From Arthrobacter sp. AQ5-06 (lineage in GTDB: Bacteria; Actinomycetota; Actinomycetes; Actinomycetales; Micrococcaceae): DNA of 64,000 nt. Below are positions 16,422 to 24,339 of the stretch, in pieces. Both the position numbers and the translations under genes were made by a program. Position 1 is the stretch's first letter. The number at the start of each line of letters is the position of its first letter. Below the pieces are notes generated by a model. It had not been told where the DNA came from. It did no database searches and worked only from the letters and a program-made list of their open reading frames with translations. Where the stretch lies: NCBI RefSeq assembly GCF_003287955.1, contig NZ_QMKP01000002.1, positions 186,001-250,000 on the forward strand, written 5' to 3'.

Positions 16422-17227
16422 TGAGCGTTCAGACCACCCTGGATGTCCTGAAGAAACCGGGCCTGGGCCAGGTCCTCCACGACACGCGGTTCGTGTTTTG
16501 GCGGGAGATGCTGCTGCCGCTGCGGGACCCGTTTTCGCTGGTCTTTTCACTGCTCCAGCCCCTCGTGTTCCTGGGCCTGTTCGGCCCGTTGCTCGGCGCG
16601 GCCGTGGGCGCACCGGCATTCGGCGGCCAGTCCACGCTCCAGTGGTTCCTGCCCGGCGTCGTGGTCATGATTGCCCTCTTTGGCACCTCCATGACCGGCT
16701 CCAACCTGCAGTACGAGCTGATGACTGGTTCGTACGAGCGGATCCTGGCCACGCCCCTGTCCCGTTCGTCGCTGATGATCGGGCGTGCGCTGAAAGAATG
16801 GGCGCCGCTGGTGGTGCAGGGATTGCTGATCGCTTTGGTCTGCATCCCGTTCGGCTTTGTCTTCTATCCGCTGCACGTGCTGTTCGGCCTGGTCATCCTC
16901 GGAATCTTCGGCATCGGACTCGGCGCACTCTCCTACGCTCTGGCCCTCGTATCACAGAGCAAGGAGTGGATCTTCTGGGGTGTGCAGCAGACGTTGCTCT
17001 TCCCGCTGATGATCTTGTCCGGCATCATGCTGCCCATCGAGGCCGGGCCGGACTGGATGAAAACCGCCAGCCTCTTCAACCCCCTGACCTACCTGGTAAA
17101 TGCCGAGCGGGAACTATTCGCTGGCAGCGTCGGGACCGACACGCTCCTTGGCCTCCTCGCCGCATCGGTGACTACCGCCGTCGGGCTGGTGATTGGCATC
17201 CGGACCATCAACCGCAACCTCAACTGA
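16418..17227 (+). CDS. ABC-2 type exporter permease (DrrB-like)
   Basis: A 269-residue membrane protein with six predicted helices. It has the ABC-2 consensus region LSGIMLPIEAGPDWMKTASLFNPLTYLVNAEREL near the C-terminus, which is the DrrB/NodJ signature area. Two ATG codons in a row begin the gene; the first overlaps the ATPase stop. It forms the pore partner of the preceding ATPase. The transcript ends in a large hairpin at 17241. Confidence 0.92.
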   Translation: MMSVQTTLDVLKKPGLGQVLHDTRFVFWREMLLPLRDPFSLVFSLLQPLVFLGLFGPLLGAAVGAPAFGGQSTLQWFLPGVVVMIALFGTSMTGSNLQYELMTGSYERILATPLSRSSLMIGRALKEWAPLVVQGLLIALVCIPFGFVFYPLHVLFGLVILGIFGIGLGALSYALALVSQSKEWIFWGVQQTLLFPLMILSGIMLPIEAGPDWMKTASLFNPLTYLVNAERELFAGSVGTDTLLGLLAASVTTAVGLVIGIRTINRNLN

Positions 17228-17240
17228 AGCCGATGCAACG

Positions 17241-17293
17241 CGGGGTCACTTCTGGCCCGATAAACCTCGATTATCGGGCCAAAAGTGACCCCG
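17241..17293. repeat. Long inverted repeat, copy 1 of a DUF559-flanking pair
   Basis: CGGGGTCACTT (17241-17251) pairs with AAGTGACCCCG (17283-17293), and inside it GGCCCGATAA (17254-17263) pairs with TTATCGGGCC (17271-17280) around a seven-base loop. It sits between two convergent genes and could end both transcripts. The 16-mer GCAACGCGGGGTCACT at 17235-17250 is identical to 18282-18297 on the far side of the DUF559 gene. Confidence 0.85.
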
Positions 17294-17297
17294 GGAT

Positions 17298-18215
17298 TTA
17301 GTGGGAGCGGTGTGCTCGTTTGATTCTGGCGATGAGCTCCCGAAAACCGTCGGCGAGGTCGTCTGCGTTCGGCTTGAAATAGGACCAGCCGGCGCTGATG
17401 AAAAATTCGTCGCGGCGGTTATCCCGCGACTGCTGCTCCCTCGTTCGGTGATGCGCGCCGTCGTACTGCACCGCGATCCGGTGCTTTCGGTAGCCAAGGT
17501 CGGCTGCGGGCGACCTCGGATTGTCGGGATCAAGACGGAGCTGCAATTCGGGTTTAGGCAAGTGCGCGTCCAGGAGCGCCAGCCGAAGGAACGTTTCGGG
17601 GAACGAGTCCGACCCAACCCGCATCTCATCCAGCGCCAGCCCCGCCTTTTCAACGCCTTGCATGTTGGGATGCTGCCGGATCAACAGGCGCAGTCCTTCT
17701 TTATAGGCAAACGGCACGCTACGGAACTCCAACGCCGGCCGTGGCATGCGGATCAGTTGGTCTCCCAAGGCCACGAGATATCGCAGCGGTAGCTGTTGTG
17801 CCAGGTCAAGCCACGTCCGAGGCGGCCCGCTAACCCTGATCCCATCAATCTCCACGACCTCACCCGGAATCACGTGCACGCGATGACCGATGACGCCGGC
17901 CCGCCGAACCCTGGGCAATCCGTGCGGCTTGCTGAGGTGGACGCGCGGCTCCTGGCCCAGCCAGGGAGGAAGGCCCAAATCGAAGAAAATAGCCGCTGTC
18001 TCGTGGGACACCCAGGCGTCCGGGGTAGCAGCGCAAAGCACTCGCACCCGATCAATCAGGGAAACGTCCCGGCCGGCGTGTGCCCGGATCAGCCGCCCTG
18101 CGCCAACCAGGTCCTTCGCATGCAAACGCTTTGGTCCAACACCCAGGTCCCGTGCCTGATAGACCGTGAAAGGAACCTTGGCGAGATCCTCGGGGAGCGG
18201 CTTCGCAGTAACCAT
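17298..18215 (-). CDS. AbiEi-like/DUF559 putative endonuclease
   Basis: A 305-residue protein of a group abundant in actinobacteria. The N-terminal half (FTVYQARDLGVGPKRLHAKDLVGAGRLIRAH...WVSHETAAIFFDLG) looks like the AbiEi antitoxin-type winged helix region. The C-terminal half carries a VSR-like DUF559 nuclease core, ADLGYRKHRIAVQYDGAHH followed by RRDEFFISAGWSYF, with the acidic residues expected for a metal-dependent nuclease. Function is unproven; the family is annotated as type IV toxin-antitoxin or as DNA endonuclease. Start MVTAKPLP at 18215 is preferred to one 27 residues upstream that adds a cysteine-rich non-homologous piece. The gene is alone and is bracketed by two related hairpins. 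Confidence 0.8.
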   Translation of the reverse strand: MVTAKPLPEDLAKVPFTVYQARDLGVGPKRLHAKDLVGAGRLIRAHAGRDVSLIDRVRVLCAATPDAWVSHETAAIFFDLGLPPWLGQEPRVHLSKPHGLPRVRRAGVIGHRVHVIPGEVVEIDGIRVSGPPRTWLDLAQQLPLRYLVALGDQLIRMPRPALEFRSVPFAYKEGLRLLIRQHPNMQGVEKAGLALDEMRVGSDSFPETFLRLALLDAHLPKPELQLRLDPDNPRSPAADLGYRKHRIAVQYDGAHHRTREQQSRDNRRDEFFISAGWSYFKPNADDLADGFRELIARIKRAHRSH

Positions 18216-18279
18216 GGCACCAATTGTGCGCCCCCGGAAGGAACAGCGTCTGAAGTTATCCACAGGGCACGCGCACACC

Positions 18280-18348
18280 CAGCAACGCGGGGTCACTCCT
18301 TGCCCAAAGAAGTCGAACTATCGGGCGGAAAGTGACCCCGCGTTGCTG
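18280..18348. repeat. Long inverted repeat, copy 2 of a DUF559-flanking pair
   Basis: An 18-bp perfect arm pair (18280-18297 and 18331-18348; core AGCAACGCGGGGTCACT with its complement) encloses 33 bases holding a minor GCCC/GGGC pair. It ends directly at the stop codon of the acyl-CoA ligase gene, so it can act as that gene's terminator. It shares a 16-base arm sequence with the repeat at 17241. Confidence 0.87.
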
Positions 18349-20025
18349 TCAGAGGCCCAGGCGCGCCACCGCTTCCTCGCGCATCTCCACTTTGCGGATC
18401 TTCCCGGAGACGGTCATCGGGAAGCTTTCGCGGACGTCCACGTAGCGCGGGATCTTGTAGTGTGCCAGCTTCCCTCGGCAGAAGTCGGCGACGGCGGCCG
18501 TGTCCAGCGGCTCCGCGCCGGGCTTGAGGATAAGGCAGGCCATCAGTTCCTCACCGTATTTGGCGTCCGGTACACCGATCACCTGGACGTCCTGGATGGC
18601 AGGGTGGGTGTACAGGAACTCCTCGATCTCGCGCGGGTAGATGTTCTCGCCGCCGCGGATCACCATGTCCTTGATCCGGCCTTCGATCACCACGTAGCCG
18701 CTCTCATCCATCCGGGCAAGGTCGCCGGTGTGCATCCAGCCGTCAGGGTCAATCGCTTCGCCGGTCTTCTCCGGCTGGTCCCAGTAGGCCTGCATCACCG
18801 CGTAGCCGCGGGTGCACAGCTCGCCGATCTGCCCGCGCTCCAGCACCTCACCGGAGGTGGGATCCACGATCTGGCTTTCCAGCCGCGGCATGGTGCGGCC
18901 CACTGTCCCGGTACGCTGCTCCATCGTGTCCCCCCTGCGCGTCATGGTGGACACCGGGGACGTTTCCGTCATGCCGTAGCAGATGGCCACATCCTTCATG
19001 TTCATCTCCGAAATAACCCGGTGCATCACCTCGATGGGGCAGGGCGAGCCCGCCATGACCCCGGTCCGGAGCGTGGACAGGTCGTAGGAGGCGAAGTCCG
19101 GCAGGGCGAGCTCGGCGATGAACATGGTGGGCACGCCGTAGAGTGACGTCCCGCCGAAGTCCTGCACGGCCTCCAAAGCGGCGGCCGGGGTGAAGCCGCG
19201 TCCAGGGATGATGGTGGCTGCACCGCGGCTGAGCGCGTTCAGGTTGCCGATCACCATTCCGAAGCAGTGGTAGAACGGCACCGGAATCACCACCCGGTCA
19301 TGCTCCGTATAGCCCAGCAGCTCCCCGATCGAGTACCCGTTGTTCAGGATGTTGTGGTGGGTCAGGGTGGCACCCTTGGGGAATCCGGTGGTTCCGGAGG
19401 TGTACTGCAGGTTGATGGGATCGTGCGGGTCCAGCTCTGCCATCCGCGCCTTCAGGCCTGAATGCCCGACGTCGTCAGCCCGCTTGAGCAGCTCGGCGTA
19501 CGTCAGCTCTGCGTCGTTTTGGGAAACGCCGGCGTCGAGCCCGTCCACGCCGGAATCCGGCAGGAAAACGAGTTCGCGGAGATCCGGGCATGCGGCGAGC
19601 GCCTGGCGGGCCATGCCCACATAGTCGCTGCTCCGGTCAGACGGTGCCGCCACCAGCATGCGCATGCCGTTCTGTTTCACCACGAACTCAAGCTCGTGGC
19701 TGCGGTACGCCGGATTCACGTTCACCAGGATGGCGCCGGCCTTGGCAGAGGCGTACTGCAGGAGGGTCCATTCGGCGCAGTTGGGGCTCCAGATGCCCAC
19801 CCTGTCCCCCTGGGCGACGCCCAGGGCGAGGAGGGCACGGGCCAGGCGGTCGACGTCGTCGTTCATCTTGGTGTAGCTCCAGCGGCGGGCGTCGGCGCCC
19901 GGAACCGCCGCGGCCTCAATCAGCGCGTCGTGGAAGGGTAACCGGGCCACCACCCGCTCAAAGTTCTGGCCGATGGTTTCCTCGAGCAGCGGGACGTCAG
20001 TGTCCCCGGCTGTGTATGCGCGCAT
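18349..20025 (-). CDS. Acyl-CoA synthetase (AMP-binding ligase)
   Basis: A 558-residue acyl/aryl-CoA ligase of the ANL superfamily that activates a carboxylic acid with ATP and transfers it to CoA. Visible motifs are YTSGTTGFPKGATLTHHN (P-loop), CYGMTETSPVS (adenine binding), GWMHTGDLARMDESGY, and GRIKDMVIRGGENIYPREIE, with the C-terminal catalytic lysine in PMTVSGKIRKVEM. It most resembles medium/long-chain fatty acyl-CoA synthetases. Nothing near it defines the substrate; a thioesterase lies 3 kb away. It is divergent from the small monooxygenase gene. Confidence 0.92.
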   Translation of the reverse strand: MRAYTAGDTDVPLLEETIGQNFERVVARLPFHDALIEAAAVPGADARRWSYTKMNDDVDRLARALLALGVAQGDRVGIWSPNCAEWTLLQYASAKAGAILVNVNPAYRSHELEFVVKQNGMRMLVAAPSDRSSDYVGMARQALAACPDLRELVFLPDSGVDGLDAGVSQNDAELTYAELLKRADDVGHSGLKARMAELDPHDPINLQYTSGTTGFPKGATLTHHNILNNGYSIGELLGYTEHDRVVIPVPFYHCFGMVIGNLNALSRGAATIIPGRGFTPAAALEAVQDFGGTSLYGVPTMFIAELALPDFASYDLSTLRTGVMAGSPCPIEVMHRVISEMNMKDVAICYGMTETSPVSTMTRRGDTMEQRTGTVGRTMPRLESQIVDPTSGEVLERGQIGELCTRGYAVMQAYWDQPEKTGEAIDPDGWMHTGDLARMDESGYVVIEGRIKDMVIRGGENIYPREIEEFLYTHPAIQDVQVIGVPDAKYGEELMACLILKPGAEPLDTAAVADFCRGKLAHYKIPRYVDVRESFPMTVSGKIRKVEMREEAVARLGL

Positions 20026-20137
20026 GATGGCACGCTACCAACTGGCCTTCAGCAAAGAAAGCACAAGAGAAGCGCAACAGTGGGTGTCCGGTGTAAACAG
20101 GACGAACTGCCTGCATCGGCCCGGTATTGTGAAATCC

Positions 20138-20416
20138 ATGAGTGCACCCATCTACCTTCAGACAACGATCACCCCCAACGAGGGCGAGTTTTTCCGTGTA
20201 AAACTCGCCCTGGAAATCGCGATCGACGAGGTGGTGAACGAGCCCGGCTGCATCCGCTATGAACTGACGGAAGCCACGGAGGAGAGGCTGGTCCTGACGG
20301 AGCAGTGGGCGTCCGAGGAGGATCTCGACAAGCACTCCAAGGGCACGGCCGTCCAGGACATGAATGAATCGCTGAGCGCGCTGCTGGCCGAGCCCGTCAA
20401 GATCGAGCGCCTCTGA
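20138..20416 (+). CDS. ABM-type quinol monooxygenase-like protein
   Basis: A 92-residue ferredoxin-like alpha/beta barrel protein of the antibiotic biosynthesis monooxygenase family. Typical features are IYLQTTITPNEGEFFRVKLAL, GCIRYELTEAT and LVLTEQWASEEDLDKHS, the last being the YgiN-type consensus with the histidine. Members act as dimers in quinol redox cycling or aromatic ring oxidation, without cofactor. Start MSAPIYLQ at 20138 is chosen over an upstream start in non-homologous sequence. It ends at a shared terminator with thioredoxin. Confidence 0.85.
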   Translation: MSAPIYLQTTITPNEGEFFRVKLALEIAIDEVVNEPGCIRYELTEATEERLVLTEQWASEEDLDKHSKGTAVQDMNESLSALLAEPVKIERL

Positions 20417-20440
20417 CCCCCAGTCAAGAAGCGGTTAAAG

Positions 20441-20475
20441 CGAAGCGGGGCCTCTCACTGAGAGGCCCCGCTTCG
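20441..20475. terminator. Bidirectional terminator, convergent genes
   Basis: CGAAGCGGGGCCTCT (20441-20455) and its perfect complement (20461-20475) form a 15-bp stem with loop CACTG. It serves the + monooxygenase-like gene and the - thioredoxin gene. Confidence 0.9.
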
Positions 20476-20490
20476 GAGTTTAGGGAAGGA

Positions 20491-20937
20491 TCAGGCGTCC
20501 GGGATTTGAGTACCGTCCTGGGGGCCTGACGTCCTTCCGGCGGTAGCCGGGTTGCTGCCCGCGGCTGCGGCGGCCTCCGCCTGCGAGCGCGCCACATGGG
20601 CATGCACTTCTTCCATGTCCAGCGCCTTGACTGCGTCGATGACCTGCTCCAGCTGCTGGGCGTTCAACGCACCCGGCTGGGAGAAGACCAGCACCTTTTC
20701 GCGGAAGGCCATCAGGGTGGGGATGGACGTGATGCCGGCCTCGGCGGCGAGCTGCTGCTGGGCCTCGGTGTCCACCTTGGTGAAGGCGACGTCCGGGTGC
20801 TTCTCGGAAACGGCTGAATACGTGGGCCCGAACTGCTTGCAGGGCCCACACCATTCGGCCCAGAAGTCAACGAGCACGATGTCGTTGCCTTCGATGGTCG
20901 ATGCGAACTGTTCGCCGGTGATGTCAAGGGTAGCCAT
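20491..20937 (-). CDS. Thioredoxin with C-terminal extension
   Basis: A 148-residue thioredoxin-fold protein with the active site WCGPC (cysteines at 30 and 33) and the cis-proline in TSIPTLMAF. The thioredoxin domain ends near residue 105, and about 40 further residues, Ala-rich and then polar (VARSQAEAAAAAGSNPATAGRTSG), are added; typical thioredoxins lack them. It reduces protein disulfides in the cytosol. The start at 20937 (MATLDITGEQF) is the family start. It faces an ABC transporter gene divergently with about 160 bases between. Confidence 0.9.
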   Translation of the reverse strand: MATLDITGEQFASTIEGNDIVLVDFWAEWCGPCKQFGPTYSAVSEKHPDVAFTKVDTEAQQQLAAEAGITSIPTLMAFREKVLVFSQPGALNAQQLEQVIDAVKALDMEEVHAHVARSQAEAAAAAGSNPATAGRTSGPQDGTQIPDA

Positions 20938-21098
20938 GTCTTCAACGGTACGCGAGGCGAAGGCGGATGTCCCGGCCCGGCGCCTCCTGTTCGCTCCCCG
21001 CGTCATCGGGAATATCCGGCGCCGGACCGTGTACACCGGGCATTGCGCGGCCTACCCTTGGGGTCATCAGCCGCTGACCGCCGCACACAGGAGGGTTC

Positions 21099-22037
21099 AT
21101 GGCCCAGGCTATCTCCACCCGGTCCCTCACCAAGAAGTTCGGCCCGCGCGAGGCGCTCCAAGGGGTGGATTTCAGCGTTGAGGTGGGCTCCGTGTTCGGT
21201 GTGATCGGCCCCAACGGCGCAGGCAAGACCACCACCATGCGCTGCCTCCTGGACATCATCCGCCCCACCTCCGGGGAGGTCCGCGTCCTGGGCAAGGATC
21301 CGCGGGCTGGAGGCCCGGAGCTCCGCCGACGGATCGGTTACCTTCCGGGCGAGTTGTTCCTCGAGGGCCGTGTCACGGGCCGGACACTCCTGGCCCACTA
21401 CCAGGCCATCAGCGGTCCGGTGGCCCCGGGCAGGATCGATGGCCTCGCCGAACGGCTTGGGCTGGACCTGGACCGCCACACGCGCAAACTGTCCAAGGGC
21501 AACAAGCAGAAGCTCGGCCTGGTCCAGGCGTTTATGCACGATCCCGAGCTCCTGGTCCTCGATGAGCCCACCAGTGGCCTGGATCCCCTGGTCCAGCAGG
21601 AATTCCACGCGATGGTCCGCGAGGCGCAGCACAACGGCCAGACCATCTTCCTCAGCTCTCATGTCCTCAGCGAGGTCCAGCAGACGGCCGACACAGTGGC
21701 GATTCTCCGGGATGGCCGGATCATCGCCGTCGAGTCCGTGAGTGGGCTTCGGAAACGTGCGGTGCGCCGGGTCCGGTTCACCGCGAACGGAATAACAGCG
21801 CACGACGCCGGCGCGCTGCTGGATGGGGTGCCCGGTGTCGGGCACTTAGAGGTGCTGGATTCCGACGGCAGCATCACCCTTTCGGCCACCGTGGAGGGGG
21901 CCATCCAGCCGCTGGTCAGGGCCCTTGGCGCCCTGGAGCTTACGGACCTGGTGCTGGAGGAACCGGATCTTGAGGAGGCTGTGCTGAAGATGTATTCAAG
22001 TCCCGCAGACACGGACCAGCGGGAGGCCGCGCGATGA
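21099..22037 (+). CDS. ABC exporter ATPase (BcrA-like)
   Basis: A 312-residue ATP-binding protein. Walker A is GPNGAGKT, the signature is the variant LSKGNKQKLGL, and Walker B is LLVLDEPTSGLDP, followed by the H-loop FLSSHVLSE. The LSKGNKQK signature and a roughly 100-residue C-terminal extension are typical of bacitracin/drug export ATPases. The start has a very strong ribosome-binding site, AGGAGG, six bases before ATG. Its end overlaps the permease start by four bases. Confidence 0.93.
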   Translation: MAQAISTRSLTKKFGPREALQGVDFSVEVGSVFGVIGPNGAGKTTTMRCLLDIIRPTSGEVRVLGKDPRAGGPELRRRIGYLPGELFLEGRVTGRTLLAHYQAISGPVAPGRIDGLAERLGLDLDRHTRKLSKGNKQKLGLVQAFMHDPELLVLDEPTSGLDPLVQQEFHAMVREAQHNGQTIFLSSHVLSEVQQTADTVAILRDGRIIAVESVSGLRKRAVRRVRFTANGITAHDAGALLDGVPGVGHLEVLDSDGSITLSATVEGAIQPLVRALGALELTDLVLEEPDLEEAVLKMYSSPADTDQREAAR

Positions 22038-22834
22038 GTACCACCCTGCCGCTGTTCCGCCGGGCCTTCTTTGATTCCTGGCGCTCCACGGTGGCGTGGG
22101 CCGCCGGCCTGGCCGCCGCCACGTTCCTCTACCTGCCGCTGTACCCGTCCATCGGCGGGAGCGCGCAGATGCAGAACATGATCGATGCCCTCCCGGCCGA
22201 GATGACCAAGGCATTGAACTACGACCAGATCGCCACCGGTCCCGGGTATACCCAGGCCACGCTGTTCGGGCTGATCGGCTTCCTGCTGATGACCATCGCT
22301 TCTGTGGGGTGGGGTGCGGCCGCGGTGGGCGGCGACGAGGAATCCGGCCAGCTGGAGCTGACCCTCGCCCACGGGGTGACCCGCGTGCAGGTGGTGTTGG
22401 AGCGCGCACTTTCCCTGTTCCTGCGCGTGGTGCTGCTCGCGGTCCTGGTCTTAGTGCTGGTCCGGCTGCTCAATGATCCGGCGCAGCTGGCCATCCGGCC
22501 CGAGAACCTCTTCGGCGCAGCAGTGCTGTTTGCCGGGCTGGCATTGCTCAGTGGAACGGCCGCGCTATGCGCCGGGGCCGTGTCCGGCAGGCGGACGTAC
22601 GGGCTGGCCGCCGGCGCCGCCGTCGGCGTTCTTGGCTATGTCTTCAACGCCGTGGGCCGGCAGAGCGAGGACGTGGAGTGGCTGCTGAACCTAAGCCCCT
22701 ACCACTGGGCTTACGGGAATTCACCGGTCGCCAACGGCGCGGACTGGGCAGCCGCCGGGTGGCTCTCGGGAATTTCGGCAGCTCTGGTGGCCGTGGCCGC
22801 GTTCGCGGTGGACAGGCGCGACGTCGGCACGTAG
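22034..22834 (+). CDS. ABC-2 exporter permease
   Basis: A 266-residue membrane protein with six predicted helices, the partner of the ATPase before it. It starts STTLPLFRRAFFDSWRSTVAWAAG and ends with WLSGISAALVAVAAFAVDRRD, a layout seen in the multidrug-type ABC permeases of actinobacteria. GDEESGQLELTLAHGVTR is the conserved cytoplasmic loop. The ATG overlaps the ATPase stop (ATGA). Substrate is unknown; the two stop codons at the end of this gene and the thioesterase gene are 19 bases apart. Confidence 0.9.
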   Translation: MSTTLPLFRRAFFDSWRSTVAWAAGLAAATFLYLPLYPSIGGSAQMQNMIDALPAEMTKALNYDQIATGPGYTQATLFGLIGFLLMTIASVGWGAAAVGGDEESGQLELTLAHGVTRVQVVLERALSLFLRVVLLAVLVLVLVRLLNDPAQLAIRPENLFGAAVLFAGLALLSGTAALCAGAVSGRRTYGLAAGAAVGVLGYVFNAVGRQSEDVEWLLNLSPYHWAYGNSPVANGADWAAAGWLSGISAALVAVAAFAVDRRDVGT

Positions 22835-22853
22835 CTTTCCGGGTGACCGACGG

Positions 22854-23423
22854 TCAGGCCTTGGTTTCCCGGGCGAGGTTGTCCCAAAGATGCGGCGCCG
22901 GCGTCCGGCTGCCGGGCAGGGCGTTGGTCTCGCGCCACTCGTGGATCCATTCGGGCAGCACCATGTCCACCGGAGGCTGCCCGAACTCGCGCAGGATCTC
23001 CTCCTGGCTCACCGGCCTACCCTTGCTGACTAGGCGGGTGGCGATGTAGGCACGCGCGTAAATCTCGCCGTCGGACACCATGCGCTGCTCAAAGTAGATG
23101 GCCTTGTCATCCAGGCCGATGATCTTTGTTTCGATGGTGTACTGCTGCCACAGCTGCAGCGACTTCCGGAAGGCGATGGTCTCCCCCGCAGCCACCGGGC
23201 TCCAGCCGCGCCGGCGCATCCGCTTCCACACGCCACTGCGGACCATCAGGTCGAACCGGCCCAGGTCCATGAGGGAAAAGTACATGCCGTTGTTGACGTG
23301 CATGGCGATGTCGATGTCGGTGGGCAGGACGCGCAGCGGCAGGGACGAGGTATCCCAGATGGTCAGCGCGGAGCGGCGGGCGGACGTGAACAGCATCAGG
23401 AGGGTGCGCAGAAGCAGGTGCAT
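22854..23423 (-). CDS. Acyl-CoA thioesterase (hot-dog fold)
   Basis: A 189-residue hot-dog protein of the 4-hydroxybenzoyl-CoA thioesterase/YbgC-like group. LPTDIDIAMHVNNGMYFSLMDLGRFDLMVRSG is the family's helix with the DxxxHVNN motif, and the middle beta sheet (IAFRKSLQLWQQYTIETKIIGLDD) follows. The N-terminus (MHLLLRTLLMLFTSARR) is hydrophobic and could touch the membrane. It hydrolyses an acyl-CoA thioester of unknown chain. An inverted repeat lies 9 bases before its start codon. Confidence 0.85.
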   Translation of the reverse strand: MHLLLRTLLMLFTSARRSALTIWDTSSLPLRVLPTDIDIAMHVNNGMYFSLMDLGRFDLMVRSGVWKRMRRRGWSPVAAGETIAFRKSLQLWQQYTIETKIIGLDDKAIYFEQRMVSDGEIYARAYIATRLVSKGRPVSQEEILREFGQPPVDMVLPEWIHEWRETNALPGSRTPAPHLWDNLARETKA

Positions 23424-23431
23424 CCCCCAAT

Positions 23432-23447
23432 GTTACCCGGCAGTAAC
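23432..23447. promoter_or_regulatory. Inverted repeat upstream of the thioesterase gene
   Basis: GTTAC (23432-23436) and GTAAC (23443-23447) are spaced by CCGGCA. The site sits just before the thioesterase ATG, a position suited to a repressor of acyl-CoA-responsive type, but the arms are short. Confidence 0.3.
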
Positions 23448-23493
23448 TTGATTACAAGTCCGCAGGACCGAGCAGCCACGAAGGATGTGGCCC

Positions 23494-24004
23494 ATGACGC
23501 AACAACGCTCCCGGACCTCGCCGAGTGGCGGCTGATGGCGACGGCGCTGGTGTTCCTGGCGGCGTATGCGTGGCAGGTGATCGGCCGCGTCGAGGGCAGC
23601 GGCGCGGTATGGCCACGGACCGCCGCCGCTGGTTCCTCTGGAACCTGCACGAACTTCTGATCGTGGCCCTTCTGTTCTTCCGGCCGCTGCGCCTGCTCCG
23701 GCTGGTCACGCTGCTTTCAGTGCTGCACCGAACCGTCGGCGAGACCCAGGGGGGCGGGTGGTCACGTACGTGGCCCGGTCAGCGGCGCTCCTGGTATTTG
23801 TCGGCGCGCTGGCGGTGCTCAACGTTGAACAGTCCGCCCCGAACGCCAAGGTCCTGACGTTCGGCGACGCCCTTTGGTGGACCATCACCACCATCACCAC
23901 TGTTGGGTATGGCGACATGTACCCCGTGACGCCGATCGGCCGGATGGGTTTCCGCGGCCCTCATGATGAGCGGCATCGCCGTGCTGGGCGTGGTCACCGA
24001 GTAG
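23494..24004 (+). pseudogene. Broken two-TM/voltage-gated-type K+ channel gene
   Basis: Pieces of one ion-channel protein lie in order but in different frames: LMATALVFLAAYAWQVIG (frame ending 23660), LIVALLFFRPLRLLRLVTLL in another frame, then VTYVARSAALLVFVGALAVL with the pore helix and selectivity filter TTITTVGYGDMYPVT (frame ending 24069), then VSAALMMSGIAVLGVVTE ending in TAG at 24004 in yet another frame. TVGYGD is the potassium filter. At least three frameshifts are needed, and the last transmembrane segment is followed at once by a stop, so the C-terminal cytosolic domain is missing. It is therefore called a pseudogene. Sequencing error is unlikely to explain three separate shifts. 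Confidence 0.75.
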
Positions 24005-24339
24005 TCGCCGCCAGTACCCCCAGTAGATGCCGCCGCGGGGCCAAGTATTGGGCGGAAAGATTCAGGTAACGCCTACTCGTGCAGTTCCTGTCGCAGCTTC
24101 CTAGACTCGAAATTCCTAGGGCCAAACAAAGTTGCCGGCGCATCCTCCGAGCTGGGGTGGACGATGCCGCTTCATAGCGGAACATCCGTATCTTCTGAGT
24201 ATGCGGGCGCTCCCATCATGCGCTTCCGCGCGGTTCCGACCGGGACCGCGCAGCGCATCACACCTCGATCCGTCCCGCATGTGGAGTTCGCGGCGGCCTT
24301 CCCGCCACAGCTGCGGGGCCCACCTGCGACGGGCCACCC
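24005..24339. other. Gene-free 335-bp region
   Basis: No convincing gene is seen. It contains a small hairpin CCGCT/AGCGG near 24168-24181. Sequence expected for a ydaO c-di-AMP riboswitch, often found before cell-wall genes in actinobacteria, was looked for but not recognised. It presumably holds the promoter of the secreted protein gene. Confidence 0.4.

Noticed and set aside
24005..24339. Possible ydaO-type c-di-AMP riboswitch before the secreted protein
   Set aside because: The conserved core sequences of that riboswitch could not be found; only a short hairpin is present.
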